Made by a program: the position numbers and the translations under genes. The notes below the pieces were generated by a model. The model made no database searches, was not told the DNA's origin, and was given only the letters and a program-made list of their open reading frames with translations. 64,000 nucleotides of DNA from Geomonas oryzae (GTDB lineage Bacteria > Desulfobacterota > Desulfuromonadia > Geobacterales > Geobacteraceae). The stretch is from positions 1,037,830-1,101,829 of the forward strand of contig NZ_RAHW01000001.1 of assembly GCF_004117875.1 (NCBI RefSeq), given 5' to 3'. Within the stretch, counting starts at the first letter, position 1. Each line of letters begins with the position of its first letter. This document shows positions 1 to 9,708 of this stretch, in pieces.

Positions 1-1076
1 AGGCGTTTCCCCTCCTCGACCTGGCTGCCGTCCATGCGCACCACGATGGGGAGGGTGCAGTTCACCTCGCCGGCCGCCTCGATGATGCCGTGGGCGATGA
101 CGTCGCAGCGCATGATGCCGCCGAAGATGTTGACGAAGATCCCTTTCACGTCGGCGTCCTGCAGGATGATCTTGAAGGCCTCGGCGACCTTTTCACGGGT
201 GGCGCCGCCGCCGACGTCGAGGAAGTTCGCGGGCTCGCCGCCGTACTCCTTCAGGACGTCCAGGGTGGCCATGGCAAGCCCGGCGCCGTTCACCAGGCAG
301 CCGATCGAGCCGGAGAGCTTGATGTAGGCGAGGTCGTACTTGCCGGCGTTGATTTCGAGCGGGTCGAGCTGCGAGTAGTCCATCATGTCGGGGTACTCGC
401 GGTGCCTGAAGATGGCGTTGTCGTCGAAGGTGATCTTCGCGTCCATCGCCATGAGCCATCCGGCCCGCGTCACGACCAGCGGGTTGATCTCCACGAGCGC
501 GCAGTCCTTCTCCAGGCAGACGCGGTAGAGGTTGAGGATCAGGTTGACGCAGTCCTCGCAGACGCTGCCTGAGAGCCCCAGTTGCAGTGCGATCCACCGC
601 GCCTGATAGGACCTGAGACCGGTGAAGGGATCGATGGTGAGGGTGTGGATCTTCTCCGGGGTCTTGCTGGCGACCTCCTCGATCTCCATCCCCCCTTCGG
701 CGGAGGCGATCAGGACGTAGCGGGAACTGCTGCGGTCCAGCGTTATGGAGAGGTAGAACTCGCGCGCGATGTCCACCGCCTCCTCCACGAGGATGCGGCG
801 CACCTTGAGCCCCTCCGGACCGGTCTGCGGCGTGACGAGGGTCTTGCCGAAAAGCTCCTTCGCGTATTCCTGTGCCTGTTCGGGATGGTGGATCAGCTTG
901 ACGCCGCCTGCCTTGCCACGGCCACCGGCGTAGATCTGGGCCTTGACGACGCAGCGGCCTCCCATCTCTTTGGCGGCTCGTTCCACCTGATCGGCGGTGA
1001 GCGCCACGCGGCCACGCGGGATAGGGATGCCGTACGCATTCAGTATCTCCTTGGCCTGATACTCATGAATGTTCAT
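1..1076 (-). CDS. sucC: Succinyl-CoA synthetase (ADP-forming) beta subunit, 3' end cut off by the window
   Basis: This is the beta subunit of succinyl-CoA ligase, which interconverts succinyl-CoA and succinate in the TCA cycle with nucleotide phosphorylation. The reverse strand reads an open frame from ATG at 1076 to the window edge, about 358 codons. The N-terminus reads [20 protein letters not shown], the typical SucC start, followed by the ATP-grasp region. The later part includes the EINPL segment and the Gly-rich stretch around [13 protein letters not shown]. SucC is usually near 385-390 residues, so about 30 C-terminal residues are missing at the edge. The start is supported by an AGAGGAG ribosome binding site a few bases upstream. 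A sucD partner would be expected just outside the window; that is inference. Confidence 0.95.
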   Translation of the reverse strand, partial: MNIHEYQAKEILNAYGIPIPRGRVALTADQVERAAKEMGGRCVVKAQIYAGGRGKAGGVKLIHHPEQAQEYAKELFGKTLVTPQTGPEGLKVRRILVEEAVDIAREFYLSITLDRSSSRYVLIASAEGGMEIEEVASKTPEKIHTLTIDPFTGLRSYQARWIALQLGLSGSVCEDCVNLILNLYRVCLEKDCALVEINPLVVTRAGWLMAMDAKITFDDNAIFRHREYPDMMDYSQLDPLEINAGKYDLAYIKLSGSIGCLVNGAGLAMATLDVLKEYGGEPANFLDVGGGATREKVAEAFKIILQDADVKGIFVNIFGGIMRCDVIAHGIIEAAGEVNCTLPIVVRMDGSQVEEGKR

Positions 1077-1221
1077 CACGATCTCCTCTGATGCGGCTAT
1101 GGATTTTCAGAGCTTGCGGGGTAAGCGTCCGTTCTGCTTGTCTTTATCGCCAAGCGGCATGTGGGACTTATCGGCAGCAACGGGTGGAATTTCAAATTAA
1201 GAGTAAATAGTAACATAGTTT

Positions 1222-1248
1222 AAAAAAAAGGAGCCCGATGGGGCTCCC
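1222..1248 (-). terminator. Rho-independent terminator of the 1284-2112 gene pair
   Basis: On the minus strand a perfect GGAGCCC/GGGCTCC stem (1230-1247) is followed by eight T residues (complement of 1222-1229). It lies 36 bases past the stop codon of the 108-residue exported protein. Confidence 0.85.
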
Positions 1249-1283
1249 GTTTTGACCGCAGTTACGACTATTCGGATGAGGTG

Positions 1284-1610
1284 CTAAGGCAAGGTCTGCA
1301 GCGAGCGGTGCACCTCGAAGCTTTCCGTCCCCCTGGTGCAGTGCAGCTCCACCTCCGAGACCGCCCTGAAATTGCCGCCGGGATTTTTGCGCGCCGCCCT
1401 TGCCTGGCGTTCGCGCGCGATGATCTTGCATTGGGCGAGGACCGCGTTCACGTCGCTTCCGGTGACGTCGGCCACCTCGAAGCGGTGCTTGCGCGCCACG
1501 ATCCCTTCCCCCTGGGTGCTAAAGATGTTGCCGCGGCAAAAGAGTTCCTCCGCGCCGGCGGTGCCGGTCAGCAAAAGAAGCAGGATTGCCGGTGCCATGG
1601 ATCTCTTCAC
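1284..1610 (-). CDS. Small exported protein of unknown function (108 aa)
   Basis: I do not recognise a family. The protein begins with a basic residue pair and a hydrophobic run (about residues 2-20, ending in a GTAGAEE-type cleavage region), so export to the periplasm is likely. The mature part of about 88 residues is basic, has two to three cysteines and no obvious enzyme motif. The start is a GTG with a GGAGG site six bases upstream. It sits 19 bases downstream of the DUF4124-like gene on the same strand, and the strong terminator after it suggests a two-gene transcript. Confidence 0.7.
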   Translation of the reverse strand: MKRSMAPAILLLLLTGTAGAEELFCRGNIFSTQGEGIVARKHRFEVADVTGSDVNAVLAQCKIIARERQARAARKNPGGNFRAVSEVELHCTRGTESFEVHRSLQTLP

Positions 1611-1629
1611 GGGGTTCCTCCGGGGCGTA

Positions 1630-2112
1630 TTATTCGTCCGCCGCGTTGATCCGCGCCCTGCGGGCCGCCCGGCGTTCGGCGAAGCTGGTGGGGCGGCGAG
1701 AGGATGGCGTGGTCGCCTGCGGCTGCGGTGCCGGCTGAGGCTGAGCTACAGCGGCCGGCCCAGGCGGGGGCGTCGCCGGTTGCCCGGCAGCGGCTGCGGC
1801 AGGATCTGGTGAGGGGGCCGCGGTGGGCGGTGCGGCAGGCTGCGCGGTCGCCGGAGCCGGCAGCGCCAGTGGCGCCCTTGCCGTGGCGGACGCCACCGGT
1901 TGCGCCGGTGCAGCGGGCTGCGCGGTGGCGAGGCCACCCAGCTTGCCCGTGGCCACGTCCAGGACCCGAGCCTTTTTCAGGTACTTCGCAGGGATCTCGT
2001 GCAGGCTGTTGGTGTAAAACCTGGTTCCCTTGTTGTCTTTCCAGGTGTAAATGTCGGCCGACGCGGCGGTGGCCGAAAACGTGAGCAGCAATAATGCCAG
2101 AAGCGCCTTCAT
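1630..2112 (-). CDS. Exported DUF4124-like protein with Pro/Ala-rich tail (160 aa)
   Basis: A signal peptide (residues 1-19, ending SATAASA) is followed by a short domain beginning DIYTWKDNKGTRFYTNSLHEIP. This matches the DUF4124 pattern (Y-x-W-x-D-x-x-G-x-x-x-Y/F-T). From about residue 60 the chain is almost entirely Ala, Pro and Gln, a low-complexity linker, ending in a basic tail. DUF4124 proteins are periplasmic or envelope-associated with no settled function. GGAGGG lies just upstream of the ATG. It is the first gene of a pair with the 108-residue exported protein. Confidence 0.75.
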   Translation of the reverse strand: MKALLALLLLTFSATAASADIYTWKDNKGTRFYTNSLHEIPAKYLKKARVLDVATGKLGGLATAQPAAPAQPVASATARAPLALPAPATAQPAAPPTAAPSPDPAAAAAGQPATPPPGPAAVAQPQPAPQPQATTPSSRRPTSFAERRAARRARINAADE

Positions 2113-2309
2113 CTTCCCTCCAGATGCTGACTTGCAGCGTTACCTATTATTCAGGATAAGCTCTCCCTGTTCAACCCCAAACTGGCATTACTCTTCGGCA
2201 AAGAGCGATGAATCTTCAGTCCGGAGCTGCCATGCAATAATTGACGCCGTATGTTATCCTGAGTCTGTGCAACAGAAGACGTTCCAACAGTGTAGAGGAG
2301 GCAGACGCC

Positions 2310-2825
2310 ATGAAGAAGGCCGGACTGATAATGGGCTTTTTGTTCTTTCTGGCGACGGCATTAGGTATCGAGGCCGACGCCGCTTCCAAGCTCAAAGTGT
2401 ACTCCGCGGAAAAGGGGAGTTATATCATGACTGAAGAGGTAGTAAAGACCAACGCGGAATGGAAGAAGATACTCACTCCGGAGCAGTACCACATCCTCCG
2501 TGAGAAAGGGACCGAGCGCGCCTTCACCGGCAAATACGCGACGACCCATGACCACGGGGTTTACCGTTGCGCCGGGTGCGGGCTCGACCTGTTCAAGTCG
2601 GAGGACAAGTTCGAGTCGGGCACCGGGTGGCCAAGCTTCACCCGTCCCATCGCGCCGGAGAACGTGAAGACGGCGGTGGACAGAAGCTTCTTCTCCACCA
2701 GGACCGAGGTCCTTTGCCGCCGCTGCGGCGGGCATTTGGGTCACGTCTTCAATGACGGTCCGAAGCCGACCGGGCTGCGCTACTGCATGAACTCAGCGGC
2801 GCTGCAGTTCGTGGCGACCAAGTAG
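2310..2825 (+). CDS. msrB: Exported peptide-methionine (R)-S-oxide reductase MsrB
   Basis: MsrB reduces the R epimer of methionine sulfoxide in proteins. The chain has the paired zinc cysteines (CAGCG near the middle and CRRCGG later), the GTGWPSF block, and the catalytic cysteine in RYCMNSAAL near the C-terminus. I chose ATG 2310 rather than the longer upstream frame because GAGGAGG lies nine bases before it. This start also leaves a clean hydrophobic signal peptide (about residues 2-25), which is not usual for cytoplasmic MsrB. msrA follows 26 bases downstream with its own signal peptide, so the pair probably repairs oxidised periplasmic proteins. Confidence 0.92.
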   Translation: MKKAGLIMGFLFFLATALGIEADAASKLKVYSAEKGSYIMTEEVVKTNAEWKKILTPEQYHILREKGTERAFTGKYATTHDHGVYRCAGCGLDLFKSEDKFESGTGWPSFTRPIAPENVKTAVDRSFFSTRTEVLCRRCGGHLGHVFNDGPKPTGLRYCMNSAALQFVATK

Positions 2826-2851
2826 CTGAAGGCTGTTTTGGAGAGACGACT

Positions 2852-3457
2852 ATGAAAACTCTGACTGCAGTGACGCTTGCCTTCCTGTTCCTGCTGACGG
2901 CGGCGGGTTCGCTGCCGGCCGCCCCGCTGCAGAAGGCGACCTTCGCCGGGGGGTGCTTCTGGTGCATGGAGCACCCCTTCGACGAACTGCCGGGGGTGGT
3001 TTCCGTCACCTCCGGGTACACCGGCGGACATACCAGGAACCCGACCTATGAGGAGGTTTCCGCGGGAGGCACCGGCCACGCCGAATCGGTGCAGGTCATC
3101 TACGATCCCGGGAAGATAAGTTACGACAAGCTCCTCACGCGCTTCTGGCACAACATCGACCCGACCTCCAAGGACCGCCAGTTCTGCGACTCAGGACACC
3201 AGTACCGCAGCGCCATCTTCTATCACGACGAGGAGCAGCGCCGTCTGGCGCTCAAGTCCAAGCAGGCCCTCGAGGCGAACAAGCCGTTCAGGGGGGCGAT
3301 CGTGACCGAGATCGTACCGGCGACTGAGTTCTATCCGGCCGAGGAATATCACCAGCACTATTACAAGAAGAACCCGTTGCGGTACTCTTACTACCGCTTG
3401 AGCTGCGGCCGCGACCACAGGCTGAAGGAGCTTTGGGGCGACCAGGCCGGGCACTGA
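2852..3457 (+). CDS. msrA: Exported peptide-methionine (S)-S-oxide reductase MsrA
   Basis: MsrA reduces the S epimer of methionine sulfoxide. The active-site GCFWCMEHPFD motif lies near residue 34. It is followed by the SGYTGGHTRNPTYEEVS block and the DSGHQYRSAIFYH and EEYHQHYY segments typical of the family. A hydrophobic leader ending in LPAAP (about residues 1-24) indicates export. The 201-residue length fits MsrA plus a signal peptide. It is 26 bases after msrB and most likely co-transcribed with it. Confidence 0.95.
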   Translation: MKTLTAVTLAFLFLLTAAGSLPAAPLQKATFAGGCFWCMEHPFDELPGVVSVTSGYTGGHTRNPTYEEVSAGGTGHAESVQVIYDPGKISYDKLLTRFWHNIDPTSKDRQFCDSGHQYRSAIFYHDEEQRRLALKSKQALEANKPFRGAIVTEIVPATEFYPAEEYHQHYYKKNPLRYSYYRLSCGRDHRLKELWGDQAGH

Positions 3458-3514
3458 GCTAGACGACGGAGACGAAATCGCATCGCACCACCCGCCTTGA
3501 TCGTTCGTGCAGCG

Positions 3515-3553
3515 TCCCCTCCCCCGGAGGGGGAGGGCTAGGGAGGGGGGAGG
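3515..3553 (+). repeat. G/C palindromic repeat upstream of polX, supplying its ribosome binding site
   Basis: The stretch CCCCTCCCCC-GGAGGGGGAGGG followed by GGGAGGGGGGAGG is a copy of the palindromic C-run/G-run repeat also seen at 15545, 15628, 42592 and 48963. Its last five bases (GGAGG, 3549-3553) lie five bases before the polX ATG and look like its Shine-Dalgarno sequence. Confidence 0.65.
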
Positions 3554-3558
3554 TCCGT

Positions 3559-5283
3559 ATGAAAAACCGCGAGATAGCGCGGATCTTCGATGAGATCGCC
3601 GACATCATGGAGATCCGGCAGGACAACATCTTCAAGATCAGGGCCTACCGCAGGGCGTCCCTGAACCTTGAAGGGCTGAACCGCGACCTCGCCCAGATGA
3701 CGCACAAGGAGCTCCTGGAGATCCCGGGTGTGGGGGCGGACCTCGCGGCGCGCATAGAGGAATACCTGCAGACCGGCGCCATGGCCTACTACGAGCAACT
3801 GAAGAAGGAGATCCCGGCGGGGGTGTTCAACATGCTGGCCGTCCCGGACCTGGGCCCGAAGACCGCCAAGGCGATCTACGACGCCCTGCAGATAGCGAGC
3901 CTCGAAGAGCTGGAGAAGGCCGCCCTGGAACACCGCTTGAGCGGCATCAAGGGGATAAAAGAGAAGACCGAGGAGAACATTCTCAAGGGGATACAGGCGG
4001 TGAAGCGGGGGCGCGAGCGCCAGCCGCTCGGGCGCATGCTGCCGGCGGCCGAAGAGCTGGTGGCGGCGCTTAAAGAAAAGGCGCCCATCGAGCGCATCGA
4101 GGTGGCCGGGAGCATCCGGCGTCGCCGCGATACCATCAAGGACATCGACATCGTCGCCACCTCTCCCGATCCCGCGGCTGTGATGGAGGCCTTTCTCGGC
4201 CTCACCCAGGTGCACGACGTGATCATGAGGGGACCGACCCGGGCCAGCGTCACGATTCGGGAGGGGGTGCAGGTGGATCTGCGCGTGGTCGAGCCAGCCT
4301 CGTACGGCGCGGCGCTCGCCTACCTGACCGGTAGCCAGTCCCACAACGTTCGCTTGAGGGAGATGGCGCAGAAACGTGGGCTGAAGATCAACGAGTACGG
4401 CATCTTTCGCGAGGAGGACAACGCCCGGCTCGGGGGCGAGAACGAGGAGGACATCTACCGCCTGCTGGAGCTTTCCTTCGTCCCTGCGGTTTTGCGCGAG
4501 GACTTAGGTGAGATCGAGGCGGCGCTCAAGGGGCGGCTGCCGCGACTGATCACCGCGCAGGATGTGCAGGGGGACCTCCACGTCCACTCCCGTTGGAGCG
4601 ACGGCGCCCACGGCATCGCGGAGCTCGTCGAGGCCGCCCGGCTCAGGGGGCTCTCCTACATCGCTGTTACCGACCATTCCCAGGGGCTCGGCGTCGCCCG
4701 CGGTCTCACCGTGGAGCGCCTCATGGAGCAGCAGGCGGAGATCCGGGCACTGAACCGGGAGCTCGTCGGTTTCCGGGTGCTGCACGGCACCGAGATGGAC
4801 ATCCGCAATGACGGCTCCCTTGATTTTCCCGACGAGGTGCTGGCGAAGCTCGACGTGGTGGTGGCATCGATCCATTCCGGCTTCAACGGGACGAAGGAAG
4901 CGATGACGGCGCGCATCGTGGCCGCCATGCGCAACCCGCACGTGCACATCATCGCGCATCCGACCGGCCGCATCATCGGGGAACGTGAGGGGTACCAGCT
5001 CGACATGGAAGAGGTGCTGCAGGTCGCGAAGGAGACCGGGACGGCGCTCGAGATCAACGCCTATCCCCTGCGGCTCGACCTCGAGGACCGCTACGTGCGC
5101 CGCGCGAAGGAACTCGGCGTGAAGATCGCCATCAACACGGACACGCACGCGAAGCTGCAGTTCGAGACTCTGCCTTGGGGAATTTCCGTGGCACAGCGCG
5201 GCTGGCTCGAGCGGGAGGACGTGCTGAACACGCTGTCGGCGGAGGAACTGCTGAAGCGGTTGAAAAGGAAGAAAACGAAGTGA
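3559..5283 (+). CDS. polX: DNA polymerase/3'-5' exonuclease PolX
   Basis: Bacterial family X DNA polymerase fused to a PHP exonuclease, used in base-excision and gap repair. The first 330 residues or so carry the helix-hairpin-helix repeats (IPGVGADLAARIEEY and VPDLGPKTAKAIYDAL) and the polymerase palm acidic residues in KDIDIVATS and VQVDLRVVEP. The C-terminal PHP domain starts around GDLHVHSRWSDGAH and continues with ITDHS-like (VTDHSQGLGVA), GTEMDI, SIHSGF, AHPTGRI and INTDTHA metal-binding blocks. The 574-residue length is normal for PolX. All recognisable catalytic motifs are present. Confidence 0.95.
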   Translation: MKNREIARIFDEIADIMEIRQDNIFKIRAYRRASLNLEGLNRDLAQMTHKELLEIPGVGADLAARIEEYLQTGAMAYYEQLKKEIPAGVFNMLAVPDLGPKTAKAIYDALQIASLEELEKAALEHRLSGIKGIKEKTEENILKGIQAVKRGRERQPLGRMLPAAEELVAALKEKAPIERIEVAGSIRRRRDTIKDIDIVATSPDPAAVMEAFLGLTQVHDVIMRGPTRASVTIREGVQVDLRVVEPASYGAALAYLTGSQSHNVRLREMAQKRGLKINEYGIFREEDNARLGGENEEDIYRLLELSFVPAVLREDLGEIEAALKGRLPRLITAQDVQGDLHVHSRWSDGAHGIAELVEAARLRGLSYIAVTDHSQGLGVARGLTVERLMEQQAEIRALNRELVGFRVLHGTEMDIRNDGSLDFPDEVLAKLDVVVASIHSGFNGTKEAMTARIVAAMRNPHVHIIAHPTGRIIGEREGYQLDMEEVLQVAKETGTALEINAYPLRLDLEDRYVRRAKELGVKIAINTDTHAKLQFETLPWGISVAQRGWLEREDVLNTLSAEELLKRLKRKKTK

Positions 5284-5309
5284 GGAGCACAATGAAAGGA
5301 ACACAAGAC

Positions 5310-5780
5310 ATGCCAAACTACTGGCTCTTCAAGAGCGAACCCTCCAGTTTCTCCCTCGACGATCTCAAAAGCCGTCCCGATGCCACCGAGCACTGGGACG
5401 GGGTCCGCAACTTCCAGGCGCGCAACTTCCTGCGCGACCAGATCAAGGTCGGTGACCAGGTCCTCTTCTACCACAGCAACATCGCGGAGCCCGCCGTCGT
5501 GGGGCTCGCCGAGGTGGTGCGGGAAGGGTATCCCGACTTCACCGCTTTCGACCCCGCAAGCAAGTACTTCGATCCGCGCAGCAATCCGGAAAAGCCGACC
5601 TGGTTCATGGTGGACGTACGCTTCGTGCGCGCATTGCCGCGGCCGGTGACCCTGGCGGAGCTGAAGACCATCCCGGAACTCTCGGAGATGGCTCTCTTGA
5701 ACCGCAGCCGCCTGTCGGTCCAGCCGGTGCGCAAGGAAGAGTGGGACAGGATCATGAAGCTCGCCGGCATCGCCCCCTGA
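5310..5780 (+). CDS. EVE domain-containing protein
   Basis: The protein starts PNYWLFKSEPSSFSLDDL and continues with WDGVRNFQARNFLRDQIKVG and VLFYHSN, the signature of EVE domains. These are PUA-like folds that recognise modified bases in nucleic acids. The family is compact (about 150 residues), as here. Two starts are possible: ATG 5292 with GAGGAG four bases away, or ATG 5310 with AAAGGA nine bases away. The second gives the family-typical N-terminus, so I use it. It lies 26 bases past polX on the same strand. The cellular role is unknown. Confidence 0.88.
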   Translation: MPNYWLFKSEPSSFSLDDLKSRPDATEHWDGVRNFQARNFLRDQIKVGDQVLFYHSNIAEPAVVGLAEVVREGYPDFTAFDPASKYFDPRSNPEKPTWFMVDVRFVRALPRPVTLAELKTIPELSEMALLNRSRLSVQPVRKEEWDRIMKLAGIAP

Positions 5781-5826
5781 AGTACCGCGCGGAACATAGC
5801 ACCTGGAACATAGAACCGGGGTTCCC

Positions 5827-6891
<1,065 letters not shown>

Positions 6892-6897
6892 GGTGTC

Positions 6898-9618
6898 CTA
6901 TCGGCTCGAGTGCAGCAGCGCGTAGTGCCTGAAGGCCTCCCCCACGTTCTCCTTGATGTCGTTCTCACCCCACGGTTTGTACATGACCTTGTAGACCGCC
7001 CCGAGGTTGACCGCATTGGTGATCGCGTTGATGTCGGCGTACCCGGAGAGCATGATGCGCACCGTGTCCGGGTAGAGCTCCCTCGCGCGGCGCAGAAACT
7101 CGGCGCCGTCCATCCCGGGCATCCTGAAGTCGGAAAGGATCACCAATACCCGGTTGAGCGACAGCAGTTCGAAAGCCTCCTCCGCGCACGTCGCCGTAAG
7201 CACGTTGTATCCCTCATCGAGAAGCACACGCTGCAGCGCCCCGAGGATCCCCTCGTCGTCGTCCACCACCAGCACCGTTTTTTCCGGGCATACGGCTCCC
7301 GGCTCGCGGACCCGGAGCAGCCTTTGTTCCGCGAGGAGCCTTTCGAACTCACCCGCCGGGACCGGCTTGCTGAGGAAATACCCCTGGATCTCGTCGCACC
7401 CCTGGCTCTGCAGGTAGTTCAACTGCCCCTGGGTCTCCACCCCCTCGGCGATCACCTTGAGGTGCAGGCTGTGCGCCATGGAGATTACCGCCTTGGCGAT
7501 GGCGGCGCTGTCGGGATCGCGGGTTATCTCCCGCACGAAGGACTTGTCGATCTTAAGCTTGTCGAAGGGGAAGCGCTTCAGGTATCCGAGGCTTGAATAG
7601 CCGGTCCCGAAGTCGTCCATGGCGAGGGTGAGCCCCATCTGCTTCAGCTCCCCAAGCACGGCGGTGACCCGAGTCGCATCCTGCATCACCATCCCCTCGG
7701 TGATCTCCAGCTCGAGCAGATGCGGTTCGAGCCCGGTCTCGGCGAGGACCTGCGCCACCACCGCGGTTATGTCATGCTGCCGGAACTGGCGCGGCGACAG
7801 GTTGACGGCCACGGGGGGGGACGGTATCCCGGCGTCGCGCCAGGCGCGGTTCTGGGCGCAGGCCGTCTTCAGCACCCAGGCCCCGATGGAAAGGATGAGG
7901 CCGGTCTCCTCGGCGAGCGGGATGAAGGTGTCGGGGGGGACCACCCCGAGCTCCGGGCTGTGCCAGCGTAAAAGGGCCTCCATCCCGACCACGGCGCCGG
8001 AGGAGAGGCTCGCCTTGGGCTGGTAATAGACGACGAACTCCTGACGCTCCAGGGCGTGGCGCAGGTGGTTTTCCAGGGTCATCCGGGCGAGGGATCGCGC
8101 GTTCATCTCGCCGGTGTGGAACTGGAAGTTCTGGTGCCCCAGTTCCTTGGCGCGGTAGAGCGCGGCCTCGGCGTTGCGCAAAAGCGTCGGCGCGTCCTCG
8201 CCGTCCCTGGGATGTACCGCGATACCGACGCTCGCCGTCACCGCCACCTCCCGCCCCGCAAGCCGTACCGGGCGGGCCACTGCCTCCTGGAGCTTGCCGG
8301 CGATGAGGGCTGCGTTGTCGGAGGCGGCGGGATCCGAGATGAGCACCACGAATTCGTCGCTGTCGCGGCGCGCCACGGTGTCTTCGGCCCTGACGCAGCC
8401 GGCCAGGCGTTCGGCGATCACCTTGAGCAGGCGGTCCCCCTCGTCGTGGCCGATGGCGTCGTTCACCGCCTGGAAGCTGTCCAGGTCCAGCATGAAAAGT
8501 GCGACTTCGCGCCGCTCCCGGCGGGACATAAGCAGCGCCTGGCGCATGCGGTCGGCGAGCAGGTTGCGGTTCACGAGCCCGGTCAGGAGGTCGTAGCTCG
8601 CCTGGTATTCGAGCTGCTCTTCGTATCGCTTGCGCTGGGTGATGTCCTCGAGGGACTCGATCACCGCCAAGAGCTTCCCGCTCCCGGAGCGGACCGGGGC
8701 GGCGTCGAACACGATGTAGCGGTCCTGCCCGTTCAGGTCGCTGTACCACCCCTCGGCCTGGAGCCCTTCCGGGATGAGATGGGACTGCCGCACCTGCCCG
8801 CACCCCTCGCGCGCCCTTTCCAGTTCGCCGGTGATCACGAGGTCGGCGAGGACCGGGGTAGGGGAGGGGTAGAAGGCTTGCCAGGCGAGGTCCGTCCCGA
8901 CCATCTCCCGCGACGTCCTGCCGGTCAGCTCCTCGCAGGCGCGGTTCCAGATCAGCACGCGATGCTCGGGATCCAGCACGAAGACGGGGACGGCGCTTTG
9001 CTGCAGGAGGCTCCCCAAAAGAGCATGCTGTTCCTCGGCTGCGGCGAGCGCGCGTTTCAGGGGCCTGATGTCGCGGACTATCGCGATGAACTTCCCGCCG
9101 CGCGGCAGTTCCAGCTCTCCCACCGATACCTCCACGGGGAGGAGGGTGCCGTCCCGGTGCCGGCCGCGGCTCTCGCCGGGGGGACGCCGCCAGGAAAGGG
9201 GCGCTTCGCTTTGGGCGATTTCGGGCAGGACGAGGAGGATGTCGCGTCCCTCCATTTCGCCGGCGGCGTAGCCGAAGATGGTTTCGGCGGCGTGGTTCAG
9301 GGTGTAGATGGTCCCGTTCGCGTCGAAGAGGATCACCGCTTCGGCGATGGAGCGAAGTACCGTCCGGGCCGTGGCCGATTCCCGACGCGCGAGGAGTTCC
9401 AGCGGACGTGCGATGAGCCACCAGACCGCCGGGGCGCTCAGGGCGGTAAGGAAAAGGGCGTCGGTGAAGACCGCGGGGAACCCGTCAAGGGAGGGGAACA
9501 GGTAGGAAAGAAGGGACATCACCACGGATTCGGTGACGAAGGTGACCATGAGGAGCAGGCCGAGGATGGCCAGCGGCCGCGCGGTCAGCAGGTTGTCTTG
9601 AGGCGTGGTTTCTTTCAT
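6898..9618 (-). CDS. Membrane PAS-GGDEF-EAL protein with C-terminal receiver domain
   Basis: A likely c-di-GMP phosphodiesterase under sensory and phosphorelay control. Order: two transmembrane segments (about residues 14-70), two PAS domains (about 85-325), a GGDEF-type domain, an EAL domain and a receiver domain (from about residue 780). The GGDEF signature is degenerate (RRDSDEF), so cyclase activity is unlikely and this half may be regulatory. The EAL half keeps EALLRW, the EITEG block, DDFGTGYSSL, KIDKSFV and IAEGVET. The receiver has VVDDDE, the acceptor Asp in SDFRMPG and a KPW block like those encoded in 14.7-22.5 kb. It lies 90 bases downstream of pepN, with a stem-loop in between. 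Confidence 0.9.
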   Translation of the reverse strand: MKETTPQDNLLTARPLAILGLLLMVTFVTESVVMSLLSYLFPSLDGFPAVFTDALFLTALSAPAVWWLIARPLELLARRESATARTVLRSIAEAVILFDANGTIYTLNHAAETIFGYAAGEMEGRDILLVLPEIAQSEAPLSWRRPPGESRGRHRDGTLLPVEVSVGELELPRGGKFIAIVRDIRPLKRALAAAEEQHALLGSLLQQSAVPVFVLDPEHRVLIWNRACEELTGRTSREMVGTDLAWQAFYPSPTPVLADLVITGELERAREGCGQVRQSHLIPEGLQAEGWYSDLNGQDRYIVFDAAPVRSGSGKLLAVIESLEDITQRKRYEEQLEYQASYDLLTGLVNRNLLADRMRQALLMSRRERREVALFMLDLDSFQAVNDAIGHDEGDRLLKVIAERLAGCVRAEDTVARRDSDEFVVLISDPAASDNAALIAGKLQEAVARPVRLAGREVAVTASVGIAVHPRDGEDAPTLLRNAEAALYRAKELGHQNFQFHTGEMNARSLARMTLENHLRHALERQEFVVYYQPKASLSSGAVVGMEALLRWHSPELGVVPPDTFIPLAEETGLILSIGAWVLKTACAQNRAWRDAGIPSPPVAVNLSPRQFRQHDITAVVAQVLAETGLEPHLLELEITEGMVMQDATRVTAVLGELKQMGLTLAMDDFGTGYSSLGYLKRFPFDKLKIDKSFVREITRDPDSAAIAKAVISMAHSLHLKVIAEGVETQGQLNYLQSQGCDEIQGYFLSKPVPAGEFERLLAEQRLLRVREPGAVCPEKTVLVVDDDEGILGALQRVLLDEGYNVLTATCAEEAFELLSLNRVLVILSDFRMPGMDGAEFLRRARELYPDTVRIMLSGYADINAITNAVNLGAVYKVMYKPWGENDIKENVGEAFRHYALLHSSR

Positions 9619-9623
9619 AGGTC

Positions 9624-9678
9624 GGCCGATAAGCGGCTCCTCCGTCCAAAGTGGTTCCGGATGAGCTACTTATCGGCC
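9624..9678. repeat. 16-base imperfect inverted repeat upstream of the GGDEF-EAL gene
   Basis: Arms at 9624-9639 and 9663-9678 pair over 16 bases with two central mismatches and a 23-base loop. GCCGATAA, the -10 consensus of FliA (sigma-28) promoters, occurs in both arms. No good -35 element was found. A run of five T follows on the plus strand, but no plus-strand gene ends here. On the minus strand it sits in the leader of the gene starting at 9618, and that gene's GGAGGAG lies inside the loop side, about 18 bases from the start. A regulatory leader is inferred. Confidence 0.45.
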
Positions 9679-9708
9679 GCTTTTTCATTATCTGAAGGGG
9701 ATAGGAAC

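Noticed and set aside
1141..1185. GCCGATAA-containing segment upstream of sucC as a FliA promoter
   Set aside because: The -10-like match has only a partial -35 (TGAA) and flagellar control of sucC is not expected; left as an untyped leader.
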